64,000 bases of DNA from Pseudomonadota bacterium (GCA_021781575.1 JAJXWP010000001.1:62001-126000); one strand, 5' to 3'. Numbered from the stretch's first letter, positions 50,433-59,812 are shown. Numbers and translations are program-made. Notes: generated by a model from the sequence alone, not told the origin.

Positions 50433-51230
50433 TTACTTCGCGTAGTGAAAGCCGGCAGCCTGCAGGACAGGCAGGGTGGCGACGATGCCGGGGGTGAGGA
50501 TGACTTCGGGAATCAGATGGTTGGTCAGGTCCGCCGTCAGTTGCTCGAAGGTCAGCTTGTCGGGATTGTTGTTGGCCTTGAGCAGCTTGTGAGACATCTC
50601 GGCGATGGCGTTGTGACAGGCCATGAATACGACACCCCGCCGCATCAGGGTGGGGATGGCGTTGTCGGCACCCGAAAACACGCCTTCCGGATCTTCAAAA
50701 TTGGCCGGGTCGGCCGACGCCAGTTTGGGAAGCTCGACCAGGGTATTCCGCTTGAACTTGTCCTTGGTCAGTTTGGCAAACTGGTATTTGTCCCACATCG
50801 CCTGGTCGTAAAGCGCCAGATGGGCCGACCCGTGGGTAGCCGAGACCACCAGAAAGTCCGGATGCTTGTAGGACCACACCTGCGCATTCAGTGAATTACG
50901 CATGAGGTTCAGCCATGGGCCGGCCAGATCGGTATGATCCCACACCTGCTTCGGTCCGCCCTTGTAGGCGACCACCTCGGACAGTGCTTCGTGATCCCAC
51001 TGATCGGGGCTGGTAAGGATCATCGGGACGGTCTTAAAATCCCGTCGCCGCGGTGCCTTCTGCAACCGCGCGAGCAGGCCTTTCAGCTTGCCGGCGCCGT
51101 CCGGCGCGAGGTCGGAGGTCACGGCGGCCTGGGCGGTCCCGGCCTCGCCGGCAGCAAGGCTGAAGGCACTCGCGGCCATGCCCAGTCCAATCGTCTGCAA
51201 TACGGTCCGACGTCCGGTGGTGATTGTCAT
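50433..51230 (-). CDS. Tat-exported DsrE-like protein
   Basis: This protein of 265 residues begins TGRRTVLQTIGLGMAASAFSL, a twin-arginine signal with likely cleavage near AQA (35). The mature core contains WDHEALSEVVAYKGG, FLVVSATHGSAHLALYD, LMRRGVVFMACHNAIAE and a late EVILTPGIVATLPVLQAAGFHYAK. These segments are like the DsrE/DsrF-type fold, in which a conserved Cys (here in MACHNA) carries sulfur. Tat export suggests folding or cofactor loading in the cytosol. It is the first gene of the four-gene cluster, 11 bp before the binding-protein gene. Confidence 0.75.
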   Translation of the reverse strand: MTITTGRRTVLQTIGLGMAASAFSLAAGEAGTAQAAVTSDLAPDGAGKLKGLLARLQKAPRRRDFKTVPMILTSPDQWDHEALSEVVAYKGGPKQVWDHTDLAGPWLNLMRNSLNAQVWSYKHPDFLVVSATHGSAHLALYDQAMWDKYQFAKLTKDKFKRNTLVELPKLASADPANFEDPEGVFSGADNAIPTLMRRGVVFMACHNAIAEMSHKLLKANNNPDKLTFEQLTADLTNHLIPEVILTPGIVATLPVLQAAGFHYAK

Positions 51231-51547
51231 GGTGATGTTTCCTCGTCACGCCAGCTGGAGTTTCGCCCGACTTGAGCGATCGCTAATCTTTTCACATTAG
51301 AGAAATCCTATTTGAGGTTGTATTATTGTCAATGACTAAAAACTTATGCTTCAGTGCTAATATATTTATACGTTCGTAATCTTGGCTAACCTTATCGCAT
51401 TACTGCAAAGTTGCCCTTGCCCGTCTCCCGTAGGGCGGGAGACGGGATAGGCATACGACCAATGTCGGGTGGATGGGGGACCTTCAGCGAGGCGGGACTT
51501 CCGGCTGCGGCGGGTGGTCCCCCGGGATGATTGTCAGCGGACGACGA
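51231..51547. promoter_or_regulatory. AT-rich intergenic region upstream of the cytochrome/DsrE cluster
   Basis: The 317 bp between the Tat-protein start and the ComEA-like stop hold an unusually AT-rich stretch (about 51280-51400) that should contain the cluster promoter. The sequence TTGTCAATGACTAA near 51327 only loosely resembles an FNR box and I do not call it. A strong hairpin sits at 51420-51446. Confidence 0.45.
51420..51446. repeat. Perfect 11-bp stem-loop
   Basis: CCCGTCTCCCG, loop TAGGG, CGGGAGACGGG. No T-tract flanks it, so it is not a textbook terminator. It is about 190 bp upstream of the Tat-exported protein start and could be an RNA structure in that leader. Confidence 0.6.
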
Positions 51548-51925
51548 TCAGCGGGCGACGACCTTGTCCTTGATCCCGGAGTAAACCTTGCCGGGAATCA
51601 CCTTGCGGCTGACCAGTTCGTCCGGGCTCTTGTAGGGGCGGTGCTTGATGATCGCTTCGGCGCGGCGCTTGCCGATGCCGGGCAAGCTGTCGAGTTGCGC
51701 CTTGCTGGCGTGGTTGATGTCGACCACACCGGTCTGCGTCGAAGGCGCCCCGGCGGTTTGCCCGGCTCCCGGCTTCTCGGGCGTGGTCTTCGCCGTCTGA
51801 GTTCTCGTCGTAGCCGCACCACCGCTCTGCGCCGAGGTCGCCGCCATCGCCGGCAGACCCAGCAATAACGCCACCGAGACGGCGGCGAGCCACCGTCCCG
51901 CTGTCGCGACGCGCACCCTTGCCAT
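51548..51925 (-). CDS. ComEA-like exported helix-hairpin-helix DNA-binding protein
   Basis: This 125-residue protein has a signal peptide (LLLGLPAMA), a Thr/Gln/Ala-rich linker, and a C-terminal ComEA-type helix-hairpin-helix: VVDINHASKAQLDSLPGIGKRRAEAIIKHRPYKSPDEL. Such proteins bind incoming DNA in the periplasm during transformation. No other uptake genes lie beside it; comM is 6 kb away. Exported HhH proteins of this size are also common in species not known to be competent. Confidence 0.88.
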   Translation of the reverse strand: MARVRVATAGRWLAAVSVALLLGLPAMAATSAQSGGAATTRTQTAKTTPEKPGAGQTAGAPSTQTGVVDINHASKAQLDSLPGIGKRRAEAIIKHRPYKSPDELVSRKVIPGKVYSGIKDKVVAR

Positions 51926-52017
51926 GTCGATCCTCCTGCCTTGGTTGGTTCCGTTGCGGAAATCAACAAACCATGGGAGGAAAGGTTCGATGGCGTGCGC
52001 TACCGCTTGTTCAGGAT

Positions 52018-52383
52018 CTAATGGCGTTCCACCAGCATCGGGCCCAGCGGGCGGCCGGCGAAGATATGGACGTGCAGATGGGGCACTTCCTGATGGGAAT
52101 TCGGTCCGGTATTGGCCAGGATGCGGTAGCCTGATTCCTCGACGCCCAACTGCCGGGCCACCGTGCCCACCGCCCGCAGGAACCCCGCCAGCAGCTCGCC
52201 CGGGGCTTGGGCGGTGAAATCGGCCATCGACACATAGGCACCCTTGGGGATGACCAGCACATGTACCGGCGCCCTCGGATTGATGTCGTGGAAGGCCAGG
52301 GCAAAATCGTCCTCATACACCCTCTTGCAGGGAATTTCGCCACGTAAAATCTTGGCAAAAACGTTATTGGGATCGTAGCTCAT
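52018..52383 (-). CDS. HIT family nucleotide-binding protein (HinT-like)
   Basis: This protein of 121 residues has the histidine-triad site HLHVHIF and the HinT-like segments NVFAKILRGEIPCKRVYEDDFALAFHDINPRAPVHVLVIPK and NTGPNSHQEVPH. HIT enzymes hydrolyse adenosine phosphoramidates. ATG 52383 is chosen over a longer frame to 52419. Ten bases separate it from the hisE stop, so it ends the his operon. Confidence 0.93.
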   Translation of the reverse strand: MSYDPNNVFAKILRGEIPCKRVYEDDFALAFHDINPRAPVHVLVIPKGAYVSMADFTAQAPGELLAGFLRAVGTVARQLGVEESGYRILANTGPNSHQEVPHLHVHIFAGRPLGPMLVERH

Positions 52384-52393
52384 TTCCACTTCC

Positions 52394-52723
52394 CTATTTT
52401 TTTCGCGCTTTCTTCTCATCGATGCCGGAAACGCCTTGGCGTTTTTCCAGCTCGGCCCATATTTCGGCCGGCGCCACGCCGCAGTCAGCCCATAGGACCA
52501 TCAGATGATAGAGCAGGTCGGCGCTTTCGCTGACCAGCCGGTCGGGCCCTTCGGTCAGTCCGGCGACCACCGTCTCAATCGCCTCCTCTCCCAGCTTTTG
52601 CGCGATCTTGCCGCGCCCGCGGGAGAATAATTTGGCCGTATACGATTTGTCCGGGTCGCCGCCTTTACGGCCGGCGACGGTGACGAACAGCTGGTCGAGA
52701 ATACTGGCGGCGGGTGCCGGCAT
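52394..52723 (-). CDS. hisE: Phosphoribosyl-ATP diphosphatase
   Basis: This 109-residue enzyme hydrolyses phosphoribosyl-ATP to the AMP form in histidine synthesis. The MazG-like helical core GEEAIETVVAGLTEGPDRLVSESADLLYHLMVLWADCG carries the acidic metal ligands. It lies 11 bp behind hisF, as expected in alphaproteobacterial his operons. Confidence 0.95.
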   Translation of the reverse strand: MPAPAASILDQLFVTVAGRKGGDPDKSYTAKLFSRGRGKIAQKLGEEAIETVVAGLTEGPDRLVSESADLLYHLMVLWADCGVAPAEIWAELEKRQGVSGIDEKKARKK

Positions 52724-52734
52724 GGCGCTTCCTT

Positions 52735-53496
52735 TTACGACAGGCGGACGGGAATGCCGGCCGCCCGCATGTGAGCCTTGGCCTGGCCGATGGAAAACTG
52801 GCCGAAGTGAAAGATCGAGGCGGCCAGCACGGCGGTGGCATGGCCGTCTCGGATGCCTTCCACGAGGTGATCGAGAGTGCCCACGCCCCCGGAGGCGATG
52901 ACCGGGATGCGCACGGCATCGGCGACCGCCCGCGTCAGCGGAATGTCGAACCCCTGGCGGGTGCCGTCACGGTCCATCGAGGTCAGCAGGATTTCACCGG
53001 CACCAAAGGCCGCCATGCGGCGTGCCCATTCCACCGCATCGATACCGGTGGCCTTGCGGCCGCCATGGGTGAAGATCTCGAAGCGCCCAGGGGTCACCTG
53101 TTTGGCGTCGATGGCCACCACGATGCATTGACTGCCGAACTTCTCGGCCGCCTCGCGGACCAAATCCGGCCGATGAACGGCGGCGGTGTTGATCGACACC
53201 TTATCGGCACCGGCAAGCAGCAGCCTGCGGATGTCCTCGACCTGGCGCACGCCGCCGCCGACGGTCAACGGCATGAAGCATTGCTCGGCGGTGCGCCCGA
53301 CCACGTCGTACAGGGTCTCGCGGTTGTCCGAGGAGGCGGTGATGTCGAGAAAGGTCAGTTCATCGGCCCCGGCTCGGTCATAGATGCGGGCCTGTTCCAC
53401 CGGATCGCCGGCATCCACCAGGTCGACGAAATTGACTCCCTTGACCACCCGCCCTTCCTTGACGTCGAGGCAGGGAATGACGCGCATCTTCAGCAT
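52735..53496 (-). CDS. hisF: Imidazole glycerol phosphate synthase, cyclase subunit
   Basis: This 253-residue TIM barrel makes imidazole glycerol phosphate and AICAR using ammonia from HisH. Catalytic Asp11 in [13 protein letters not shown] and the second Asp in SMDRDGT are present, with phosphate loops VGGGVR and ASGGVG. It is separated from hisA by a 130-bp gap that holds a palindromic repeat element. Confidence 0.97.
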   Translation of the reverse strand: MLKMRVIPCLDVKEGRVVKGVNFVDLVDAGDPVEQARIYDRAGADELTFLDITASSDNRETLYDVVGRTAEQCFMPLTVGGGVRQVEDIRRLLLAGADKVSINTAAVHRPDLVREAAEKFGSQCIVVAIDAKQVTPGRFEIFTHGGRKATGIDAVEWARRMAAFGAGEILLTSMDRDGTRQGFDIPLTRAVADAVRIPVIASGGVGTLDHLVEGIRDGHATAVLAASIFHFGQFSIGQAKAHMRAAGIPVRLS

Positions 53497-53512
53497 GACA
53501 TCTCTCTTTGCC

Positions 53513-53614
53513 CGTCATCACCGGGGTCGACCCGGGGATCCATGGATTGCCGGCTCGCCGGCGTTGCCGGCAAATAATTGGACGCGTGCAAGGCACGCCG
53601 GCCCGGCAATGACG
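53513..53614. repeat. 102-bp palindromic repeat element between hisA and hisF
   Basis: Near-perfect 13-bp terminal inverted repeats (53513-53525 and 53602-53614, matching at 11 positions when one is complemented) bound the element. Inside are CCGGGGTCGACCCGG and GCCGGCTCGCCGGC-like hairpins. The GTCAT...CCGGG...GGCAATGACG style is typical of intergenic repeats scattered in many alphaproteobacterial genomes. It sits in the his operon transcript. Confidence 0.7.
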
Positions 53615-53626
53615 ATAACATCGCGC

Positions 53627-54352
53627 TCAGTCCTTCAATGCTTCGAGCGCCGCCTTCAGATCGATGCGGCCGTCGTAGAGGGCGCGCCCGGAGATCACCC
53701 CGGCGATGCCGGAAGTGGCGCGGGCCTTCAGCGCTCGCAAGTCGTCGAGCGACGAGACCCCGCCCGAGGCGATGACCGGCGTGGTCAGGCGCTCGGCCAA
53801 AGCGGCGGTGGCCTCGATATTGGGGCCGGCGAGCACGCCATCGCGGTCGATGTCGGTATAGATGATGGCGGCAACGCCGGCGTCCTCGAACTTCAGCGCC
53901 AGATCGACGGCGGTGACCTGCGACGTCTCCGCCCAGCCCTCCACCGCCACCAGGCCGCCGCGAGCGTCGATGCCGACTGCGACGCGGCCGGGAAAACACG
54001 CGCAGGCGGCGCGCACCAGGGCCGGATCGCGCAGCGCCACGGTACCCAGGATCACCCGGGCGACGCCGGCTTCGAGCCACCGTTCGATGGTCGCCATGTC
54101 GCGAATGCCGCCACCCAGCTGTACCGGAAGGGAAACCGCGTCGACGATGGCCGAAACCGCCGGCGCGTTCACCGGCTTGCCGGCGAAGGCGCCGTTCAGA
54201 TCGACCACGTGAATCCAGGCGCAGCCGGCAGCAGCAAAACTGGCTGCCTGCGCCGCCGGGTTGGTGCTGAAGACGGTGGCGGCGCTCATTTCACCCTTGA
54301 CCAGGCGAACACAGGCACCGTCCTTGAGGTCGATGGCAGGATAGAGAATCAT
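53627..54352 (-). CDS. hisA: ProFAR isomerase (1-(5-phosphoribosyl)-5-[(phosphoribosylamino)methylideneamino]imidazole-4-carboxamide isomerase)
   Basis: This 241-residue half-barrel duplicate catalyses the Amadori isomerisation before HisFH. Asp8 in [13 protein letters not shown] and the second Asp in YTDIDRDG are the catalytic pair; VQLGGGIRD and ASGGVSS bind phosphates. ATG 54352 overlaps the hisH stop by four bases. Confidence 0.97.
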   Translation of the reverse strand: MILYPAIDLKDGACVRLVKGEMSAATVFSTNPAAQAASFAAAGCAWIHVVDLNGAFAGKPVNAPAVSAIVDAVSLPVQLGGGIRDMATIERWLEAGVARVILGTVALRDPALVRAACACFPGRVAVGIDARGGLVAVEGWAETSQVTAVDLALKFEDAGVAAIIYTDIDRDGVLAGPNIEATAALAERLTTPVIASGGVSSLDDLRALKARATSGIAGVISGRALYDGRIDLKAALEALKD

Positions 54353-54993
54353 GGGCGCCAGCGCAGGAAATTGGTGATGACGGCCAAGCCGACGGCTTGG
54401 CTCTTTTCCGGATGGAACTGGGTGCCGACCAGGTTGTCACGCCCGATCATCGCCGCCACCGGGCCGCCGTAATCGACCCAGGCCAGCACTTGTTTCTCAT
54501 CGGCAGCGGCAAAGCGGTAGCTGTGGACAAAATAGACATGCTGACCGGGCTCGAGGCCGGCCAGCAGCGGATGGCCACCCGGGGTGAAGATCAAATCGTT
54601 CCAGCCCATATGGGGCACCTTCAGGCCGGGGTCGGCCGGGTCGAGGCCGACGACTTCACCGGCGATCCAGTCCAGCCCGCGATGGTCGCCGTGCTCGCGG
54701 CCCCAACTGGCCATCAGCTGCATGCCGACACAGATGCCGAGGAACGGCTTGCCGCCCTTGATCACCTGCTCGGCCAGCGCTTCCGCCATGCCAGGCAGCG
54801 CGTCTAGGCCACGCTTGCAGTCGGCGAAGGCGCCAACCCCGGGCAGGACGATACGGTCGGCCCGACGCACTACCTCGGGATCAGCGGTGACGGTGACCGA
54901 CTCGGTCTGCCCGACCTCGGCCACCGCCCGTTCGAATGCCTTGGCCGCTGACCGCAAATTCCCTGAACCGTAATCGATGAGGACCGTCGTCAC
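54349..54993 (-). CDS. hisH: Imidazole glycerol phosphate synthase, glutaminase subunit
   Basis: This 214-residue class I amidotransferase supplies ammonia to HisF. Nucleophile Cys88 ([11 protein letters not shown]) and the His-Glu pair in [10 protein letters not shown] are present. GTG 54993 overlaps the hisB stop (GTGA). An open frame continues upstream to 55242 but is the shadow of hisB. Confidence 0.96.
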   Translation of the reverse strand: MTTVLIDYGSGNLRSAAKAFERAVAEVGQTESVTVTADPEVVRRADRIVLPGVGAFADCKRGLDALPGMAEALAEQVIKGGKPFLGICVGMQLMASWGREHGDHRGLDWIAGEVVGLDPADPGLKVPHMGWNDLIFTPGGHPLLAGLEPGQHVYFVHSYRFAAADEKQVLAWVDYGGPVAAMIGRDNLVGTQFHPEKSQAVGLAVITNFLRWRP

Positions 54994-55589
54994 AGCGATC
55001 CACCCAGCGTTCCCTTGGTCGAGGGAACGGCGTCGGCCTTGCGGGAATCGATGGCGACGGCCTCGCGCAGTGCCCTGGCCAGTCCCTTGAAGCAGGATTC
55101 GACGATGTGGTGGTTGTTGTCGCCATACAAGGTCTCGACATGCAGCGTCGCGCCAGCCGCCTGGGCAAAGGCGTGGAACCATTCCTTGAACAGCTCGGTG
55201 TCCATCGTCCCCAGTTTGTCGCGCGAGAACGGGACCTTCCACACCAGGTAGGGACGGTTCGACAGGTCGATCGCCACCCGCGTCAGGGTCTCGTCCATGG
55301 GGATGAGCGCCGAGCCGTAACGGGCGATGCCCAGCCGTTCGCCGAGCGCCCGGTCGATGGCCTGGCCGATGGCGATGCCGCTGTCCTCGGTGGTGTGGTG
55401 CGCATCGATATGGAGATCGCCATGAGCCTTGAGGTCGAGGTCGACCAGGCTGTGCCGCGACAGCTGCTCCAGCATGTGATCAAGGAAACCGATACCGCTG
55501 TCGATGGCATAAGCGCCGCTGCCATCCAGATTGACGGTCACGCGGATGCGCGTCTCCTTGGTATTGCGCTCGATGGTGGCTTGCCGCAT
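54990..55589 (-). CDS. hisB: Imidazoleglycerol-phosphate dehydratase
   Basis: This protein of 199 residues is the monofunctional dehydratase. It has the manganese-binding repeats [33 protein letters not shown] and the second half [24 protein letters not shown]. It is the first his gene here (order B-H-A-F-E). 69 bp separate it from the kinase-like gene upstream on the same strand. Confidence 0.97.
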   Translation of the reverse strand: MRQATIERNTKETRIRVTVNLDGSGAYAIDSGIGFLDHMLEQLSRHSLVDLDLKAHGDLHIDAHHTTEDSGIAIGQAIDRALGERLGIARYGSALIPMDETLTRVAIDLSNRPYLVWKVPFSRDKLGTMDTELFKEWFHAFAQAAGATLHVETLYGDNNHHIVESCFKGLARALREAVAIDSRKADAVPSTKGTLGGSL

Positions 55590-55658
55590 GGCGGATTCCT
55601 CCTGCTCGGCTGTTACCTAGCAGGAAGTGAGACTTTGCGCCAGTTGTTAACACATGCC

Positions 55659-57332
55659 TCAATCGGCGGCAGCGGCGGCGGCCAGTGTCAGGCGGATGGT
55701 CGTGCCTCTGCCCGGGCGACGCTCGACGTCGATCTTGCCACCGTGAGCGGCGGCGACCCGGCCGGCAGCCGCCAGCCGCGCGACCTGCTGGCAATCCCCC
55801 TCGTCGCCACTGCCGTTATCGGCGAAAACGATCGAATGGCCGCCTGGTCCCTCCGTTGCGGTGACCACGAGGCGCAGCGGGCGGCGCGACGCTTTGCTCA
55901 ACGCCGCATGTTCGACCAGGCAGAAAAATGCCCGGGCCAGGAGCACCGGATTGCCGGTCACCGTGGGCAGTGTGGCGGATATCAGCTCAGCGCCGCCCAG
56001 CACCGGGTGCAGCTGTGCGGCGGCGGCCGTGAGGACGGCTCCGAGGTCCACCAGCTCGAGCCGCGGCCCGGCGGGTCCCAGGTCGAAATAATCTTCCAAC
56101 GCCGCCAACGTTTCGCGGATTTCACCCGTCTCGACGACCACGGTATCGAGGTGGGAGCTGGCCTCGGGATCGAGCTTGGCTCGGCACCGCTCGGTCAGCC
56201 GGCGGCCGGCCTCGGTCAGCTTGTCCAGAGGCGGCCGCAAATGGCTGGTGGCGACGAACGCGATCCGTTCCAGATCCGCATTGGCCCGCGCCATCTGGTC
56301 GATGCAGTGATGCACGCGACCTTCCAGACCACCCAGCAGCTGATGGAAGAAAGCCACCAGCCCGACGCCGAGGATCAGGCCAAGCGCCGCCATGCCGATC
56401 ATCAGGCTGTGCGACCGCTGGGCCAGCGAGGTCAGGTCAACCCCCACCAGCAGGCTGCCGACCCGCTGTCCGGACGCGTCATAAAGCGGCAAGGGAGTGA
56501 ACTGAACCGACCGCTTGCCGAGCCGCAGCCGGCTGGCCGGAAGCTCGCCGGACGGCGAAGCTTGGGCGATGAGGTCAAGCAGCGGCGGGCCGAACACCTC
56601 GATGGTGCTGGCGGTGACCGCGACCGAGGAGAACTGGCTCCAGGGAAGCAGCCAACCGAACAGCCGGCGGCCAGCCTCCCATTTGCCGGCGTTCAACCGC
56701 CGTTTGTCGAGAATAACCACCAGATCGGTCGAAAGGATGTCATGGATGTCGGCGACGACGTGGCCGATTTCCTCGCCCAGTTCCAAATAGCCGAGCAGCT
56801 GGCCATCGGCCTTGTAGGGCATCACCGCCCGGAGGGTCAGGGATCCCAGCGGACCCAATTCGATGCCGCTGGCCAGCGTGCCGCCGCGTTCGGCATCGAG
56901 GGTGGTCCGGCGATCGATCCGGTCGCCGAACAGTTCGGGGTCGTGCGCCCGCAGAAGGTTCACCCGCTCCGCATCGTCGACGTAGAAATGCGTGATCCGA
57001 TGATCCCGGTGGAAATCCTGGTAGATCGGCTGTATCAACGCCGACAGTTGGGCTCGGTCGCGGGCGCGCAGCGGAACGGCGAAGTCCGGATTGCGCACCA
57101 GGCTGAACAGCGCCATGTCGAGCGCCTTGGCATCGCCGGCCAGCTCTTGGCGCAGCAGCGCCTCGACCCGCTGCATGGTAGCGGCCACCTTGGCCTGATC
57201 TTCGTCCTTGACCAATCGGTAAAGGCCGATCAGGCAGCCGAACATCAATACGAACAGGGCCAGGGTGAGCGGTCCGAGCACCGGTCCGCGGATCCGATGC
57301 CTGTCGGTTAGCTGCTGCATCTCGGCCCCCAT
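55659..57332 (-). CDS. Membrane histidine-kinase-like sensor with periplasmic cache region and altered N-box
   Basis: This 557-residue protein has a membrane segment (17-40), a periplasmic cache-like sensor (about 41-305; [50 protein letters not shown]), a second membrane segment (309-330) and a kinase-like end. His364 in [11 protein letters not shown] fits a phospho-acceptor. In the ATP domain, G1 (FADNGSG) and G2 ([16 protein letters not shown]) are kept, but the N-box reads [12 protein letters not shown]: the two Asn are Cys and His. ATP binding or phosphotransfer may be impaired. No response regulator is adjacent. ATG 57320 is an alternative start. Confidence 0.82.
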   Translation of the reverse strand: MGAEMQQLTDRHRIRGPVLGPLTLALFVLMFGCLIGLYRLVKDEDQAKVAATMQRVEALLRQELAGDAKALDMALFSLVRNPDFAVPLRARDRAQLSALIQPIYQDFHRDHRITHFYVDDAERVNLLRAHDPELFGDRIDRRTTLDAERGGTLASGIELGPLGSLTLRAVMPYKADGQLLGYLELGEEIGHVVADIHDILSTDLVVILDKRRLNAGKWEAGRRLFGWLLPWSQFSSVAVTASTIEVFGPPLLDLIAQASPSGELPASRLRLGKRSVQFTPLPLYDASGQRVGSLLVGVDLTSLAQRSHSLMIGMAALGLILGVGLVAFFHQLLGGLEGRVHHCIDQMARANADLERIAFVATSHLRPPLDKLTEAGRRLTERCRAKLDPEASSHLDTVVVETGEIRETLAALEDYFDLGPAGPRLELVDLGAVLTAAAAQLHPVLGGAELISATLPTVTGNPVLLARAFFCLVEHAALSKASRRPLRLVVTATEGPGGHSIVFADNGSGDEGDCQQVARLAAAGRVAAAHGGKIDVERRPGRGTTIRLTLAAAAAAD

Positions 57333-57528
57333 CGCCGCGACCGCCCGGATAGCAATTGATCAGTGCCCCAGCCCTCGAGAACTGTCAACCGCCTGTCTTT
57401 GCATACCTCCCTTCGGATTGGCACAAAGGAGCGGGCGGTCTATCATCGGACCATTCCTGTCTGTCGGCCCCTACCGTCGGCGCGCCAACGACCTATCTCT
57501 ACACCCGACTCCCTTCTTTCGAGGATGC

Positions 57529-58071
57529 ATGACGACCAACGAGCTGTGGCACGGCACCACCATCCTGGCGGTGCGCAAGAACGATAAGGTGGTGATTGCC
57601 GGCGACGGCCAGGTCTCTCTCGGCAATACGGTGATCAAGTCCAACGCCCGCAAGGTGCGGCGCCTCGGCGACGGTTCGGTGATCGGTGGCTTCGCCGGCG
57701 CCACGGCCGATGCCTTCACCTTGTTCGAACGACTTGAAGCCAAGCTGGAGAAGCACCCCGGCCAGCTGACCCGAGCCTGCGTCGAGCTGGCCAAGGATTG
57801 GCGGACCGACCGCTACCTGCGCCGCCTCGAAGCGATGATGGCGGTGGCCGACCGGAGCGTGTCGCTGGTGCTGACCGGCACCGGCGACGTCCTGGAACCC
57901 GAAGACGGGCTGATCGGCATCGGCTCGGGCGGCAACTATGCCTTGGCCGCCGCCCGCGCCCTGATCGACGTGGACGGCCTGGACGCCGAAGCGATCGCCC
58001 GCAAAGCGATGAAAATCGCCGCCGACATCTGCGTCTTCACCAATGAAAATGTCGTCGTGGAAAGCCTATGA
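57529..58071 (+). CDS. hslV: ATP-dependent protease subunit HslV
   Basis: This protein of 180 residues is the peptidase of the HslUV proteasome-like complex. A nine-residue propeptide (MTTNELWHG) precedes the catalytic Thr10 of [32 protein letters not shown]-like and [13 protein letters not shown] segments follow. ATG 57529 has GAGGA three to four bases upstream, a short spacing. A 196-bp gap precedes it; I do not see a clear heat-shock sigma promoter there. Stop overlaps hslU (ATGA). Confidence 0.96.
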   Translation: MTTNELWHGTTILAVRKNDKVVIAGDGQVSLGNTVIKSNARKVRRLGDGSVIGGFAGATADAFTLFERLEAKLEKHPGQLTRACVELAKDWRTDRYLRRLEAMMAVADRSVSLVLTGTGDVLEPEDGLIGIGSGGNYALAAARALIDVDGLDAEAIARKAMKIAADICVFTNENVVVESL

Positions 58072-59381
58072 GCGCTGCTTTTTCTCCCCGTGAAATCGTC
58101 TCCGAGCTGGATCGCTTCATCGTCGGCCAGCATGATGCCAAGCGTGCCGTCGCCATTGCCCTCCGCAACCGCTGGCGGCGCCAGCAGTTGCCGGAAGCCC
58201 TGCGCGAGGAGGTTCTGCCCAAGAACATCCTGATGATCGGGCCGACCGGTGTCGGCAAGACCGAGATCGCCCGCCGCCTGGCGCGCCTGGCGCAGGCGCC
58301 GTTCCTCAAGGTGGAAGCTACCAAGTTCACCGAGGTCGGCTATGTCGGCCGCGACGTCGAGCAGATCGTTCGCGATCTGGTCGAGGCAGCCATCGTCATG
58401 ACGCGCGAACGGCTGCGCAAGCAGGTCGTCGCCAAGGCGGAACTGGCTGCCGAAGAACGGGTCCTCGATGCGCTGGTCGGTGAAACGGCAAGCGGTGATA
58501 CCCGCCAAAAATTCCGCAAGATGCTGCGCGAAGGCGCACTCAACGACCGTGAGATCGAGGTGCAGGTCGCCGATTCCACCGGCGGCCTGCCCACTTTCGA
58601 AATACCGGGCATGCCCGGAGCCCAGATGGGGATGGTCAACCTGGGTGACATCTTCGGCAAGGCGTTCGGCCAGCGGACCAAGCCGCGCAAGATGCTGGTG
58701 CGTGATTCCTACGAAGTGCTGGTGGCGGAGGAAAGCGACAAGCTGCTCGACCAGGAAAGGGTCATCAAGGAATCCGTCGCCGCCGTGGAAAACAACGGCA
58801 TCGTCTTCCTCGATGAGATCGACAAGATTTGCGCCCGCTCGGGCGAATGGAAAGGTGGTGACGTCAGCCGCGAAGGTGTTCAACGCGACCTTCTGCCGCT
58901 GATCGAAGGGACGACGGTCAATACCAAGCACGGCCCGGTGAAGACCGATCACATCCTGTTCATCGCCTCGGGAGCCTTCCATCTGGCCAAGCCGGCCGAT
59001 CTTCTGCCCGAGCTGCAGGGCCGCCTGCCCATCCGGGTGGAGCTGAAGGCGCTTTCCCGTGATGATTTTGTCCGCATCCTGACCGAGCCCGAGGCCAGCC
59101 TGATCAAGCAGTACAAAGCGTTGCTGGCGACCGAGGAAGTCAATCTGGAGTTCGCGCCGGAAGCCATCGAAGCCATTGCCGACCTTGCCGCCGAAATCAA
59201 CCTCGGTGTGGAAAACATCGGGGCCAGGCGCCTGCACACCGTCCTCGAACGCCTGCTGGAAGAGATCAGCTTCAACGCCACTGACCGTGCCGGCAGTACC
59301 ATCAGCATCGACGCGGCGCTGGTTCGGGAACGGGTCGGCGACCTGGCCAAGAATGCCGATCTGTCGAAGTTCATCTTGTAG
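58068..59381 (+). CDS. hslU: ATP-dependent protease ATPase subunit HslU
   Basis: This 437-residue AAA+ unfoldase feeds HslV. Walker [10 protein letters not shown] (58-66), pore loop GYVGRD (91-96), the variable I domain, Walker [11 protein letters not shown], sensor segments and the C-terminal DLSKFIL tail that docks on HslV are present. Coupled to hslV by ATGA. A long hairpin follows the stop. Confidence 0.97.
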   Translation: MSAAFSPREIVSELDRFIVGQHDAKRAVAIALRNRWRRQQLPEALREEVLPKNILMIGPTGVGKTEIARRLARLAQAPFLKVEATKFTEVGYVGRDVEQIVRDLVEAAIVMTRERLRKQVVAKAELAAEERVLDALVGETASGDTRQKFRKMLREGALNDREIEVQVADSTGGLPTFEIPGMPGAQMGMVNLGDIFGKAFGQRTKPRKMLVRDSYEVLVAEESDKLLDQERVIKESVAAVENNGIVFLDEIDKICARSGEWKGGDVSREGVQRDLLPLIEGTTVNTKHGPVKTDHILFIASGAFHLAKPADLLPELQGRLPIRVELKALSRDDFVRILTEPEASLIKQYKALLATEEVNLEFAPEAIEAIADLAAEINLGVENIGARRLHTVLERLLEEISFNATDRAGSTISIDAALVRERVGDLAKNADLSKFIL

Positions 59382-59410
59382 AACGGGGACGCAGCGACCA
59401 CCGCGGAGAA

Positions 59411-59449
59411 GCGTTTGCCCGGAAACGGTCGGATTGGCCGGGCAAGCGC
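59411..59449. terminator. Hairpin between convergent hslU and the XRE regulator gene
   Basis: GCGTTTGCCCGG (59411-59422) pairs with CCGGGCAAGCGC (59438-59449), 12 bp with one G-T pair. Only a short TTCC follows, so termination strength is uncertain; the position between convergent genes supports it. Confidence 0.6.
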
Positions 59450-59458
59450 TTCCGGCGG

Positions 59459-59812
59459 TCAGCGCCGCTTCACCACCTCCAGCAGTTCCCGCAGCTGTTC
59501 CTCCGACAATTCGCGGATCCGCCGTTTCAGGCGGTTGGCCAGCTCGGTAGCGTCAGGGGAAAGCCCAGCGGTATCGAGCGTCACCTTGGGGTGCGACAGT
59601 TCAGCCAGGGCCTTCACCTCCTCCGCCTCATCCCAGATGACATTGAAATAGCCGAGGATCTGCATCACCAGGCCCGGGCTGGGCCGGCCGCGCTGACCAT
59701 GTTCGAGGGCCGACAGATAGGCGGAGGACAAATTGAGATCGTTCGCCATCTGTTTCAGCGTGATGCCTCGCTGCTGGCGCAGTTCCCGCATCTTGCGGCC
59801 GAAGGGGGTCAT
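59459..59812 (-). CDS. XRE-family helix-turn-helix transcriptional regulator
   Basis: This 117-residue protein starts with an HTH_3 domain (FGRKMRELRQQRGITLKQMANDLNLSSAYLSALEHGQRGRPSP). The C-terminal half has an acidic-basic helical part (ATELANRLKRRIRELSEEQLRELLEVVKRR) likely used for dimerisation. Targets unknown. It overlaps the Smr gene stop by four bases. Confidence 0.92.
   Translation of the reverse strand: MTPFGRKMRELRQQRGITLKQMANDLNLSSAYLSALEHGQRGRPSPGLVMQILGYFNVIWDEAEEVKALAELSHPKVTLDTAGLSPDATELANRLKRRIRELSEEQLRELLEVVKRR

Noticed and set aside
51321-51345. FNR/Anr-type box upstream of the cytochrome cluster
   Set aside because: TTGTCAATGACTAA differs too much from TTGAT-N4-ATCAA on both half-sites.
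55107-57311. Plus-strand open frame of about 730 codons opposite hisB and the sensor gene
   Set aside because: Low-complexity His/Gln/Arg-rich composition typical of antisense shadow; real genes lie on the other strand.
57333-57528. Sigma32-type heat-shock promoter before hslV
   Set aside because: No CTTGAA-like -35 paired with a CCCCAT-like -10 at proper spacing could be found by eye.
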